This document shows positions 27,245 through 33,933 of a DNA stretch of 64,000 bases, piece after piece. The stretch is from Fischerella sp. JS2 (GTDB lineage Bacteria > Cyanobacteriota > Cyanobacteriia > Cyanobacteriales > Nostocaceae), in contig NZ_CP135918.1 in assembly GCF_032393985.1 (NCBI RefSeq), positions 1,922,001 through 1,986,000 of the forward strand, written 5' to 3'. The notes under the pieces are model-generated. The model had not been told where the DNA came from and made no database searches. It saw only the letters and a program-made list of their open reading frames with translations. Position numbers and translations under genes: made by a program. Within the stretch, counting starts at the first letter, position 1. Each line of letters starts with the position of its first letter.

Positions 27245-27673
27245 CTACAAATTAGCAATATCTTCTACCCACAGAAGATTATCGGCAAAAAAACTTATTT
27301 TGAGCGCATTGTAAAATTTGCGATCAGCCGTGACAAGCTGGCATTCTTCTGTAAAAGCAAGAGCTAGATAAAAACATTCATCTACAGTTTGTGCTAGAGT
27401 GTTAGCCATTTCTACAGCAGTTTCTAACAACAATGTTGAAGGATAAGTCTGCAACATCACTGTTTTGAAGTTATGTATAATTCTGCGACTGGTTTCTTGA
27501 GTAATTTCTCCTAGCTGAACTTTTTTCCACAAGATATTACCAAACTCAGGTAGCAGTAAATCTGGGGCTATTAATTCATAAGTTCCGTCCAAAAGACGAG
27601 CGGCTTTTTCGCTGTTAATCTCTGGGATGAACCATTTGACAGCGACAGTGGCATCAATAACGTAACGATTCAC
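27245..27673 (-). CDS. PIN-domain toxin, VapC family
   Basis: A 142-residue PIN ribonuclease. It opens 'YVIDATVAVKWFIPE' with the first metal-binding Asp, has the conserved Glu in 'SEKAARLLDG', and ends with 'DECFYLALAFTEECQLVTAD' giving the later acidic residues. PIN toxins cleave RNA and are held in check by the co-encoded antitoxin. Its start overlaps the end of the antitoxin gene by 4 bases, the classic translational coupling. Its target is unknown. Confidence 0.88.
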   Translation of the reverse strand: MNRYVIDATVAVKWFIPEINSEKAARLLDGTYELIAPDLLLPEFGNILWKKVQLGEITQETSRRIIHNFKTVMLQTYPSTLLLETAVEMANTLAQTVDECFYLALAFTEECQLVTADRKFYNALKISFFADNLLWVEDIANL

Positions 27674-27924
27674 TTTTGTCTCTCCTTTCTAAGGAGTTCT
27701 GCACTGTCAGTATGGATGCTACCCACTAACTGTAGCCGCATTTGGAAAGCAGCTTCTCTCGCCTTTGCCATATTGACTGGTTTGCTTAAAATTGCCTGGC
27801 TTTGTACTGCCATCTCCAAGATATGTTTGATTTCTGCTTGCAAAGAGTGACCATGCTGTTTAGCAAGGATTTCTAGCTTTTCTAGGATGATGGGGTCTAG
27901 GTCTTCAACCAAGACTTGAGCCAT
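27670..27924 (-). CDS. FitA/VapB-like ribbon-helix-helix antitoxin
   Basis: 84 residues from ATG 27924; the open frame extends further upstream, but that part has no coding character and would run into the Uma2 gene. 'AQVLVEDLDPIILEKLEILA' with 'HGHSLQAEIKHILEMAV' is a FitA-type ribbon-helix-helix DNA-binding domain. The C-terminal ~35 residues would wrap the toxin. It probably represses its own operon. Confidence 0.82.
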   Translation of the reverse strand: MAQVLVEDLDPIILEKLEILAKQHGHSLQAEIKHILEMAVQSQAILSKPVNMAKAREAAFQMRLQLVGSIHTDSAELLRKERQK

Positions 27925-28015
27925 AGTTGACTTCTTGTAGTTTGTTATATTGAATAGCTTTTTGAGATTATAGCTTGCTGGGGCGATCGCACCTTTAAGC
28001 CATAGTCCAAAAATA

Positions 28016-28738
28016 CTAAACCTCTGGTTCAACCCCAAGCGATCGCAGTTGTTCAGCCAAACGATCTGCCCTTCGACGTTCCTGTTCGGCTCTTTCCTCA
28101 CCAGTTAACAACAAATTACCTTGCAAATCCCACCAGCGCAGCCAAGGTAATTCCATATTCTGGTATTCTCCTTGCCAAATGCCTAACTCGACTCCTAATG
28201 GATTTATGGGATAATGTCCCCGTTCATTGGGTGATAATAACTCATATTGTCCACCAATGAATTCATAAACTTCTACACTGGCTTTATTCAGTTCATAAAT
28301 GCCATAAAAGGGAGGGCGAATCACCTGTTCATAAATCCAAAATTTGCCTTTCCAAGGAGTTTTGTCTCGTTCTTCACTACCATCCCCAGAGACAAATTCT
28401 AAAACAATCAACGGTGCGATATACTCTCGCCATAGTACATAAGACCTCCGCGTTTGCCCACTAAGCAAGGGCGGTACATTCCCTACATAAAACCAATCCG
28501 GTGCTTCTGCGCCTTTTTCTGGGGGGTCAGTGATGCGCCAGTAGATCCCACAATCTTGACCAATACAGTATTGCCCATCAGGATGACGTTTTTGCAATAT
28601 CGGTTTAATAGAGTCGGTTAATAGAATGCTTTGGGGATGTTCCTGGAAGTTTTTCACAAATGTACCGTCAGACTCAGGAAGTTGAGTGTGATCAGGAAAA
28701 GGGGTGAGGGCGTTAGGTGGATTAGTTGCAGAGGTCAT
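28016..28738 (-). CDS. Uma2 family (DUF820) putative endonuclease
   Basis: A 240-residue protein with the Uma2/PD-(D/E)XK-like layout: 'YVGNVPPLLSGQTRRSYVLW', 'IAPLIVLEFVSGDGSEERD' with the acidic and Glu residues, and 'KFWIYEQVIRPPFYGIYE'. It ends with a charged helix ('GEERAEQERRRADRLAEQLR') common in the larger members. The family is expanded in Nostocales; no function has been shown for most copies. It sits upstream of the toxin-antitoxin pair, 91 bp away. Confidence 0.85.
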   Translation of the reverse strand: MTSATNPPNALTPFPDHTQLPESDGTFVKNFQEHPQSILLTDSIKPILQKRHPDGQYCIGQDCGIYWRITDPPEKGAEAPDWFYVGNVPPLLSGQTRRSYVLWREYIAPLIVLEFVSGDGSEERDKTPWKGKFWIYEQVIRPPFYGIYELNKASVEVYEFIGGQYELLSPNERGHYPINPLGVELGIWQGEYQNMELPWLRWWDLQGNLLLTGEERAEQERRRADRLAEQLRSLGVEPEV

Positions 28739-28842
28739 AAGATTACCTTTGCAGGGGTAGGGGTTGTTTTTTAGTTTAGCAATAGAGGCAACAAAAGAGC
28801 GATCGCACTCTCTTCAATTAGCAAAGAAATGCGATCACTCAC

Positions 28843-28911
28843 CTAGTGGTTTACCACATTAATTGTGAGGGATTATAGATCCCCGACTTTGTTTAAAGAA
28901 GTCGGGGATCT
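28843..28911. repeat. Half MITE end plus palindromic hairpin
   Basis: 28843-28867 matches the terminal repeat of the MITE at 5361 (CTAGTGGTTTACCACATTAA). It is followed by a hairpin with arms AGATCCCCGACTT and AAGTCGGGGATCT (28877-28911). Related hairpins lie at 36287-36317 and 48112-48144, each shortly downstream of a gene. Here it lies 20 bp past the metF stop and could help end its transcript, although no T-run follows. Confidence 0.6.
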
Positions 28912-28930
28912 GAACTGAGAGAGCATTTGT

Positions 28931-29857
28931 TTAAACTGATACCATCTGATTAACTGGCGCAACACCAGCCATCTCTAATATTTGCGGAATCAAATCTTCT
29001 CGCTTCACTGCCATCATGTGGACACCTTGACACAATTGCTGTGCGATCTGTACCTGTTCCGCAGCAATTTTCATCCCTTCTTCTAGGGGATATTTTGCTT
29101 GTGCTAATCTATCAATGATGTGTTGGGGAATATTTACACCCGGAACACACCTATTAATAAATTGGGCATTTTTTGCTGATTTAAACAAGAAAATTCCAGC
29201 TAAAATTGGCTTGCCACAACCAACAGCAATTTTATCCATGAACTTTTCTAGTATTTCAAAATCGGTAATTAATTGACTTTGAAAAAACTGCGCTCCTGCT
29301 TCTAATTTGCGTTCAAATCGTTTTTGCAAACCCGACCAACTTGGACATTGCGGATCAACTGCTGCACCAGGAAATAAATCTAGTGCCCCATCATTTAAGG
29401 GTGTATCGTTGTAATCAACGCCATGATTCAGCTTTTGTATGACTTGCAGCAGCCGCACAGATTCTAAGTCAAACACGCCTTTGCAGTCAGTATGATCACC
29501 TGCTTTCACAGGATCACCGGTCAAGGCTAAGATATTTCTGATGCCGATCGCATGAGCGCCCATTAAATCAGCTTGTAAACCAATGCGGTTGCGATCGCGA
29601 CAAGCAATCTGACAAATTGGTTCAATGCCATGTTGTAATAAAATTGCCGATGCTACCACCGGACACATCCGTAAAACTGCCCGGCTACCATCGGTAATAT
29701 TGACAGCATGAACCCTCCCCTTAAGGGTCGCTGCCATTTTGAGCATGTGTTCTGGATTACCGCCTTTTGGTGGTGCTACCTCGGCGGTAACCAGGAATTG
29801 ACCAGCTTTTGCTGCTGTCCGAAAAGAAGTTATAGAAGTTGGATTTTGAGTATCCAG
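28931..29857 (-). CDS. metF: Methylenetetrahydrofolate reductase
   Basis: About 308 residues from ATG 29857 (another ATG lies at 29872). The protein is a TIM barrel with 'FLVTAEVAPPKGGNPEHML' carrying the catalytic Glu, 'VHAVNITDGSRAVLRM', 'GIRNILALTGDP' for FAD binding, and 'GAQFFQSQLITDFEILEKFM' with the conserved Q. It reduces methylene-THF to methyl-THF for methionine synthesis in the cytoplasm. The length fits the bacterial catalytic-domain-only form. It is preceded by trpS on the same strand, 65 bp away. Confidence 0.9.
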   Translation of the reverse strand: MDTQNPTSITSFRTAAKAGQFLVTAEVAPPKGGNPEHMLKMAATLKGRVHAVNITDGSRAVLRMCPVVASAILLQHGIEPICQIACRDRNRIGLQADLMGAHAIGIRNILALTGDPVKAGDHTDCKGVFDLESVRLLQVIQKLNHGVDYNDTPLNDGALDLFPGAAVDPQCPSWSGLQKRFERKLEAGAQFFQSQLITDFEILEKFMDKIAVGCGKPILAGIFLFKSAKNAQFINRCVPGVNIPQHIIDRLAQAKYPLEEGMKIAAEQVQIAQQLCQGVHMMAVKREDLIPQILEMAGVAPVNQMVSV

Positions 29858-29921
29858 CATAAAAATGAGCATTTCTGTCTTTGGGTAAAGCTATAACACA
29901 ACTCACCCTACACAGAAAACC

Positions 29922-30935
29922 TCATAATGGTGTGGAGTATCCCATTGCGGTTTTAACTTTTGCTAAAGTTTGGTTCGCAACAGCCTCTGCTTTATGTTTT
30001 CCATGCCGTAAAACAGACTCTAAATAGCCTCTGTCATCCATTATCGACTGATATTTCGCTTGGATGGGTTTGAGGGCATTGATGACTGTTTCTGTCAGTA
30101 AAGGCTTAAATTGTCCCCAGCCCATATCTTGACACTCAGCAGCGACTTCTTCCTTGGTTTTGCCAGACAGCAACATATACAGAGTTAACAAATTATTGCT
30201 CTCTGGTCGTTCTGGATGATCAAACTCTAAACCGCGAGTTGGATCAGTTTTACATTTCTTAATTTTTTTGACAATCTCATCCGGTGAATCTAGCAAATTG
30301 ATCCGGCTTAATTCTGAAGGATCAGACTTAGACATTTTCTTTGTCCCATCCGTCAAACTCATTACCCTAGCTCCTTCTTTACGGATCAAAGGTTCTGGTA
30401 ACTTTAATACCGATTGATCTGGCTTGGCAAATAAGTGATTAAACCTATTGACAATATCCCGCGTTAGTTCTAGGTGTTGCTTTTGGTCTTCCCCTACTGG
30501 CACTTTATCTGGTTCGTAGAGCAAAATATCAGAAGCCATCAGCACAGGATAGTCTAACAAACCAACACCTACGTTTTCACCCTGCTTGACAGCCTTTTCT
30601 TTGAACTGAATCATATCTGTCAGCCAGTTGAGGGGTGTAATGCAGTTAAGTAACCAGGTAAGTTCAGTGTGTGCAGGGACGTGAGATTGTACAAAAATAG
30701 TGGAATGGGTTAAATCAAGACCACAAGCCAGATATAAAGCAGCCAAGGTATAAGTATTTTTAGCTAGTTCTACTGGGTTGTGTGGCAAAGTAACAGCGTG
30801 CAAATCAGCTATAAACAGGAAATTATCGTACTGGCTTTGTCCTTCTACCCAGTTACGAATTGCACCTAAATAATTTCCTAAATGTAAGTTACCAGTAGGT
30901 TGAACACCAGAAAGAACTCTTTGCCTGACAGACAT
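29922..30935 (-). CDS. trpS: Tryptophanyl-tRNA synthetase
   Basis: A 337-residue class I synthetase. 'SGVQPTGNLHLGNYLGAIRN' holds the HIGH-like site and 'DGTKKMSKSDPSELSRI' the KMSKS loop; 'YPVLMASDILLYEPDKVPVG' and 'QKQHLELTRDI' are typical for bacterial TrpS. It charges tRNA-Trp in the cytoplasm. Length is normal. The 150 bp upstream carry GA- and CT-rich low-complexity sequence rather than a recognisable T-box, as expected for cyanobacteria. Confidence 0.96.
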   Translation of the reverse strand: MSVRQRVLSGVQPTGNLHLGNYLGAIRNWVEGQSQYDNFLFIADLHAVTLPHNPVELAKNTYTLAALYLACGLDLTHSTIFVQSHVPAHTELTWLLNCITPLNWLTDMIQFKEKAVKQGENVGVGLLDYPVLMASDILLYEPDKVPVGEDQKQHLELTRDIVNRFNHLFAKPDQSVLKLPEPLIRKEGARVMSLTDGTKKMSKSDPSELSRINLLDSPDEIVKKIKKCKTDPTRGLEFDHPERPESNNLLTLYMLLSGKTKEEVAAECQDMGWGQFKPLLTETVINALKPIQAKYQSIMDDRGYLESVLRHGKHKAEAVANQTLAKVKTAMGYSTPL

Positions 30936-31092
30936 AACGTAGGATTAATAGTTTTAACTTTTTTTAAAGATACTTAAAAATGAGCAAAAAGGGGACTGGA
31001 GAATGGAAGGGAAGGGGGACAAGGGGGACACGGGAGACGACATAATGAATTCCTAATCCCCGATCGCTAGTCCCCGATTCCTTACACGATCG

Positions 31093-31473
31093 CTACTTTA
31101 GCAAACTCAGCACCTCTTGAATCAACTGGCGGATGTACCAGAGGCGAAACATTTGAGTTTGATAATATGCTTCGGTTGATTTATCCATTCTTTGTCCCTG
31201 TAGTGTAGCCCTCATCAGTGCCAGTTGAGCATCTGTTGGTTGTCCTAGCTGTCGAAGTACAGCAAACAAGCTATTGTATACTTCATTCAATTTTGGATAT
31301 TGCAAGCCTTTACCTTTGCGAAATTCCAAAATCGCTCGCTGTGGAAAGCTGGATAATACTCTAATGCAAGAGTTGCGATCGCTAATATTCCCTTCTGGTC
31401 TAATTCCGTAAATTTGGCACAGTTGAATCAACTCTGGCAGAGTCTTTGCCTCCAGCTCAGTGCGGTTTAACAT
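31093..31473 (-). CDS. Small SAP/Rho-N-like domain protein
   Basis: 126 residues from ATG 31473; the open frame to 31578 is unlikely to be coding. The opening 'LNRTELEAKTLPELIQLCQI' followed by 'YGIRPEGN' resembles SAP or Rho N-terminal helical domains that bind nucleic acid. The rest is helical, with 'LEFRKGKGLQYPKLNEVYNS' and a C-terminal 'MFRLWYIRQLIQEVLSLL'. There is no known function. It is divergent from the small gene at 31607. Confidence 0.6.
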   Translation of the reverse strand: MLNRTELEAKTLPELIQLCQIYGIRPEGNISDRNSCIRVLSSFPQRAILEFRKGKGLQYPKLNEVYNSLFAVLRQLGQPTDAQLALMRATLQGQRMDKSTEAYYQTQMFRLWYIRQLIQEVLSLLK

Positions 31474-31606
31474 AGTAAATGTCTGTTTTTTCGTAAATGG
31501 ACTTGGTGGGTAAGTATTCTTGGCGGAAGCTACCCACCATATTCTTAAATATACAATGTGTTGCCTCACTATTCTCAAATTATCTAAAAATCATTAATAG
31601 AACTAA

Positions 31607-31807
31607 ATGCCTAATCCACATGGCAATCCAGAAATCAAAAAACATGGTTTTAAAACGGATAGAGATGAACCTCTAACCGAAAGAATTGCCATTAGAGTCA
31701 CCAAAACAATGGCTGAGAAAATAAAATCTATTGAGAATTATCCTGAATTTTGCCGTCGAGTACTTCAGGAAGCATTAGATAAACTCAACCAAGCTGAAGA
31801 TCAGTAG
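31607..31807 (+). CDS. Small ribbon-helix-helix-like protein
   Basis: 66 residues: 'PLTERIAIRVTKTMAEKIKS' followed by 'YPEFCRRVLQEALDKL' fits a ribbon-helix-helix beta strand and two helices, as in small cyanobacterial DNA-binding or plasmid-type proteins. The N-terminal 20 residues are polar and unstructured. No toxin partner is adjacent. A long inverted repeat at 31838-31907 just after the stop may terminate it. Confidence 0.6.
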   Translation: MPNPHGNPEIKKHGFKTDRDEPLTERIAIRVTKTMAEKIKSIENYPEFCRRVLQEALDKLNQAEDQ

Positions 31808-31837
31808 CCTTCATCTTCCTACTTTTTCCTGATCTAA

Positions 31838-31907
31838 CTTGGTGTCTTAGTGTCTTGGTGGTTAAATAAAAATTATTTTTTTACTACAAAGACACTAAGA
31901 CACGAAG
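31838..31907. terminator. Long imperfect hairpin after the small ribbon-helix-helix gene
   Basis: CTTGGTGTCTTAGTGTCTTG (31838 on) pairs with AAAGACACTAAGACACGAAG (31888-31907) around an AT-rich loop. The arm sequence is a dispersed repeat (half-copy near 41740) and can fold on either strand. It lies 31 bp beyond the stop codon. Confidence 0.5.
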
Positions 31908-32272
31908 AAAACTTACTGTTTAGGATTGCACTACCAAAAGGTTAGTATAATTACTTTATAAAAATAGACAAATTTTAAACTCTCTTCAGAAAAACTGGCA
32001 GTAACCTTAAAAGTAATTGATTATTTTTTCATCCGGGGTATTTGCTAATGAAAGCTTTACTACTCTGGCTCGTATTGCCTAATTCCTTTTAGTTTTACCA
32101 AAAAACTTTGATTTAGCGGATTGTAAAACTATCAATAATCTGCTGACTGTAAATTTGCTTTTTACTCTTAAGATCTGTCTGGAGACAGAGGACTGAATGT
32201 GATTTTTCTGCATCTCTGCAATAGAGATGCAGAAATCAGGATTTTTAGCAAAGCTTCAGAATAAGAGAATTA
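31908..32272. ncRNA. Gene-free stretch ending in a strong intrinsic terminator; candidate small RNA
   Basis: There is no protein gene between the small RHH gene and the IS element, yet 32205-32235 forms a perfect 13-bp hairpin (TTTCTGCATCTCT with AGAGATGCAGAAA, 5-base loop), followed within 6 bases by TTTTT. A second stem, CTGTCT/AGACAG, lies at 32174-32187. A terminator this far (400 bp) from the nearest plus-strand gene suggests a short independent transcript starting somewhere after 31910. The RNA itself is inferred; promoter and start are not identified. Confidence 0.35.
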
Positions 32273-32337
32273 TACCAATTTGAAAAAAGAATGCGACAGA
32301 TGGTAAAAATAGACAGAAGTAGCATTCAGGGTATGTG

Positions 32338-32844
32338 ATGGTAGGGGTAACACAGATCGAGATAGTTGATAGTGTCGAGGAACTAGAGAAGTTGCTCAGA
32401 CATCAAAAACAGTCTCGGAGCAAAGAACGTATACAAGCCCTATATCTGATTAAAGGGCAAGAAATGAGTGTAAGTGAGATTGCTAAAATCTTGGGAAAAC
32501 ATCGAGCTACAGTACATCGATGGTTGGCAGATTATCGAGAAGGAGGAATTGAGGCGGTTGTTGAATTTGGAACGAGTTCAGGTCGAAAAAGAGCAATACC
32601 AGATTGGGCTGTATCGAGTTTGAAAAAACAACTCGAACAACCAGAAGGTGGGTTTCAACGGTACACACAAATACAACATTGGTTAGAAAAAACCTTGGGT
32701 GTGCAAGCTGAGTACGCAACTGTACATCATCTGGCACGTTACAGGCTCAAAGCCAAGCTGAAAGTCCCACGTCCGCGTAACCGAAAACAGGACGAAGAAA
32801 AACTAGAGTCTTTTAAAAAAAACTCGGTGATGACTTGCAATTAA
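32338..32844 (+). CDS. IS630 transposase, first frame (helix-turn-helix part)
   Basis: About 168 residues with a winged or helix-turn-helix DNA-binding region 'MSVSEIAKILGKHRATVHRW' and a second HTH 'RYTQIQHWLEKTLGVQAEYA'. It lacks the catalytic core. An A8 run at 32815-32822 (TTTTAAAAAAAAC) just before its end permits a -1 frameshift that joins it to the downstream catalytic frame, giving a ~350-residue transposase. GTG 32335 is an alternative start. Confidence 0.88.
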   Translation: MVGVTQIEIVDSVEELEKLLRHQKQSRSKERIQALYLIKGQEMSVSEIAKILGKHRATVHRWLADYREGGIEAVVEFGTSSGRKRAIPDWAVSSLKKQLEQPEGGFQRYTQIQHWLEKTLGVQAEYATVHHLARYRLKAKLKVPRPRNRKQDEEKLESFKKNSVMTCN

Positions 32845-33410
32845 TTGCTCAATACAGTGCCATTATCTTGCCCCAGTACGAAAATATTCGTTATTTTGTA
32901 CAAGATGAGAGTCGATTTGGACTCAAAACCATTGAAGGACGTAAAATTACTCTTCCCGGAGTTAAGCCTATTGGTGATTGGCAGTGGCAATTTAAAGCGT
33001 TCTGGCTATATGGAGCAGTTGAACCACTTACTGGGGAAAGTTTATTTTGGCAGTTTTCTCATGTTGATACCGAATGCTACCAACAATTTTTGAACGAGTT
33101 CGCTGCCTGTTATCCCAAATCACTTAACATTCTCCAAGTTGATAACGGCTTATTTCATAAAGCTAAACGTTTACAAATTCCAGAGAATATTGTTCTTTTG
33201 TTCCAGCCTGCTCATTCTCCTGAACTGAATCCCATAGAGCGCGTTTGGGAATATCTCAAGCAAGACTTGAAATGGGAGCTATTTGATCACCTGGAGCATC
33301 TGCAAACCAAGGTTGCTCAACTCCTAGCTCTCCTCACTCCTCAAATTGCTGCTTCTTTGACTGGTTATGACTTCATCCTCAATGCCTTATCTGTCGCAAA
33401 CATTTTTTGA
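32835..33410 (+). CDS. IS630 transposase, second frame (DDE catalytic part)
   Basis: A 191-residue DDE domain with all three acidic residues in context: 'YFVQDESRFGLKT', 'LNILQVDNGLFHKAKRL' and 'AHSPELNPIERVWEYLK'. The frame is open upstream to the A8 run at 32815 as K-K-L-G-D-D-L-Q, matching where IS630 proteins continue, so the functional product is the -1 frameshift fusion. It ends 7 bp before the IS end, overlapping the right terminal repeat. Confidence 0.88.
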   Translation: MQLIAQYSAIILPQYENIRYFVQDESRFGLKTIEGRKITLPGVKPIGDWQWQFKAFWLYGAVEPLTGESLFWQFSHVDTECYQQFLNEFAACYPKSLNILQVDNGLFHKAKRLQIPENIVLLFQPAHSPELNPIERVWEYLKQDLKWELFDHLEHLQTKVAQLLALLTPQIAASLTGYDFILNALSVANIF

Positions 33411-33623
33411 ATTGGTATAAAAAATTAGTGTTTACTTAAATTAGACACTATTAATCCGTGCTAAGTAAAAATATTACGAATTAAATAAAGTATAAACTTA
33501 TGGTTAAAACTATATCTGCGGTTGGACTGCCAGAAGGGTAGCCTAGAAATAGCCGAAGCGATCGCTTTGCAGATTATTTTTGCTCATGTACCTTAATCAG
33601 ACAGAGAATTCAATCTTCCCCCC

Positions 33624-33795
33624 ATTCACGGCTACCGTGTACATACAAGTTGGATTTACCCCTGTTGATCCCCCCGATATTCGGGGTAAACAACAAATCC
33701 AGTCCCCTCTCCTTTACAAGGGGAGGGTTAGGGTGGGGTAAAACCAGAATTCACAAGCTATTTCAGACTTGCGTGTACACCGTAGCCCATTCACG
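33624..33795. mobile_element. 154-bp MITE flanked by 9-bp direct repeats
   Basis: The element 33633-33786 has 20-bp terminal inverted repeats matching at 17 positions: GCTACCGTGTACATACAAGT and, inverted from the right, GCTACGGTGTACACGCAAGT. CCATTCACG occurs exactly at both flanks (33624-33632 and 33787-33795), a 9-bp target duplication. The interior holds a TTTACCCC/GGGGTAAA hairpin and a CTCTCC/GGGAGGG tract, with no coding frame. It is too short for a transposase and depends on one elsewhere; the 9-bp duplication does not fit the neighbouring IS630. Confidence 0.75.
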
Positions 33796-33933
33796 AGGGA
33801 ATTGAGGGGGTTTTTAGGATTCATGCAAGAGGTCCATTCTATGGACCGCGATGGTGATTAATTTTGATGTTATACCATTTCACAAAATTCTTGATTGTCG
33901 CCCGATATATCAGAGTTATGGTGAAACGTATTA

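Larger units (their letters stand above)
32273..33417 (+). mobile_element. IS630-family insertion sequence with TA target duplication
   Basis: The 1145-bp element is bounded by TA dinucleotides (32271-32272 and 33418-33419). The terminal inverted repeats are 29 bp with 24 matches: left TACCAATTTGAAAAAAGAAT and inverted right TACCAATTCAAAAAATGTTT, both continuing GCGACAGAT. It carries two overlapping transposase frames joined by a poly-A slippage site. It appears complete and possibly active. Decayed or deleted relatives lie at 27191 and 62195. Confidence 0.9.

Noticed and set aside
27925-28101. N-terminal extension of the antitoxin overlapping the Uma2 gene
   Set aside because: The sequence before ATG 27924 lacks coding character and conflicts with the neighbouring gene.
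32048-32092. 14-codon frame MKALLLWLVLPNSF resembling a tiny membrane peptide
   Set aside because: No ribosome site or family match to known small photosynthetic subunits; too short to support.
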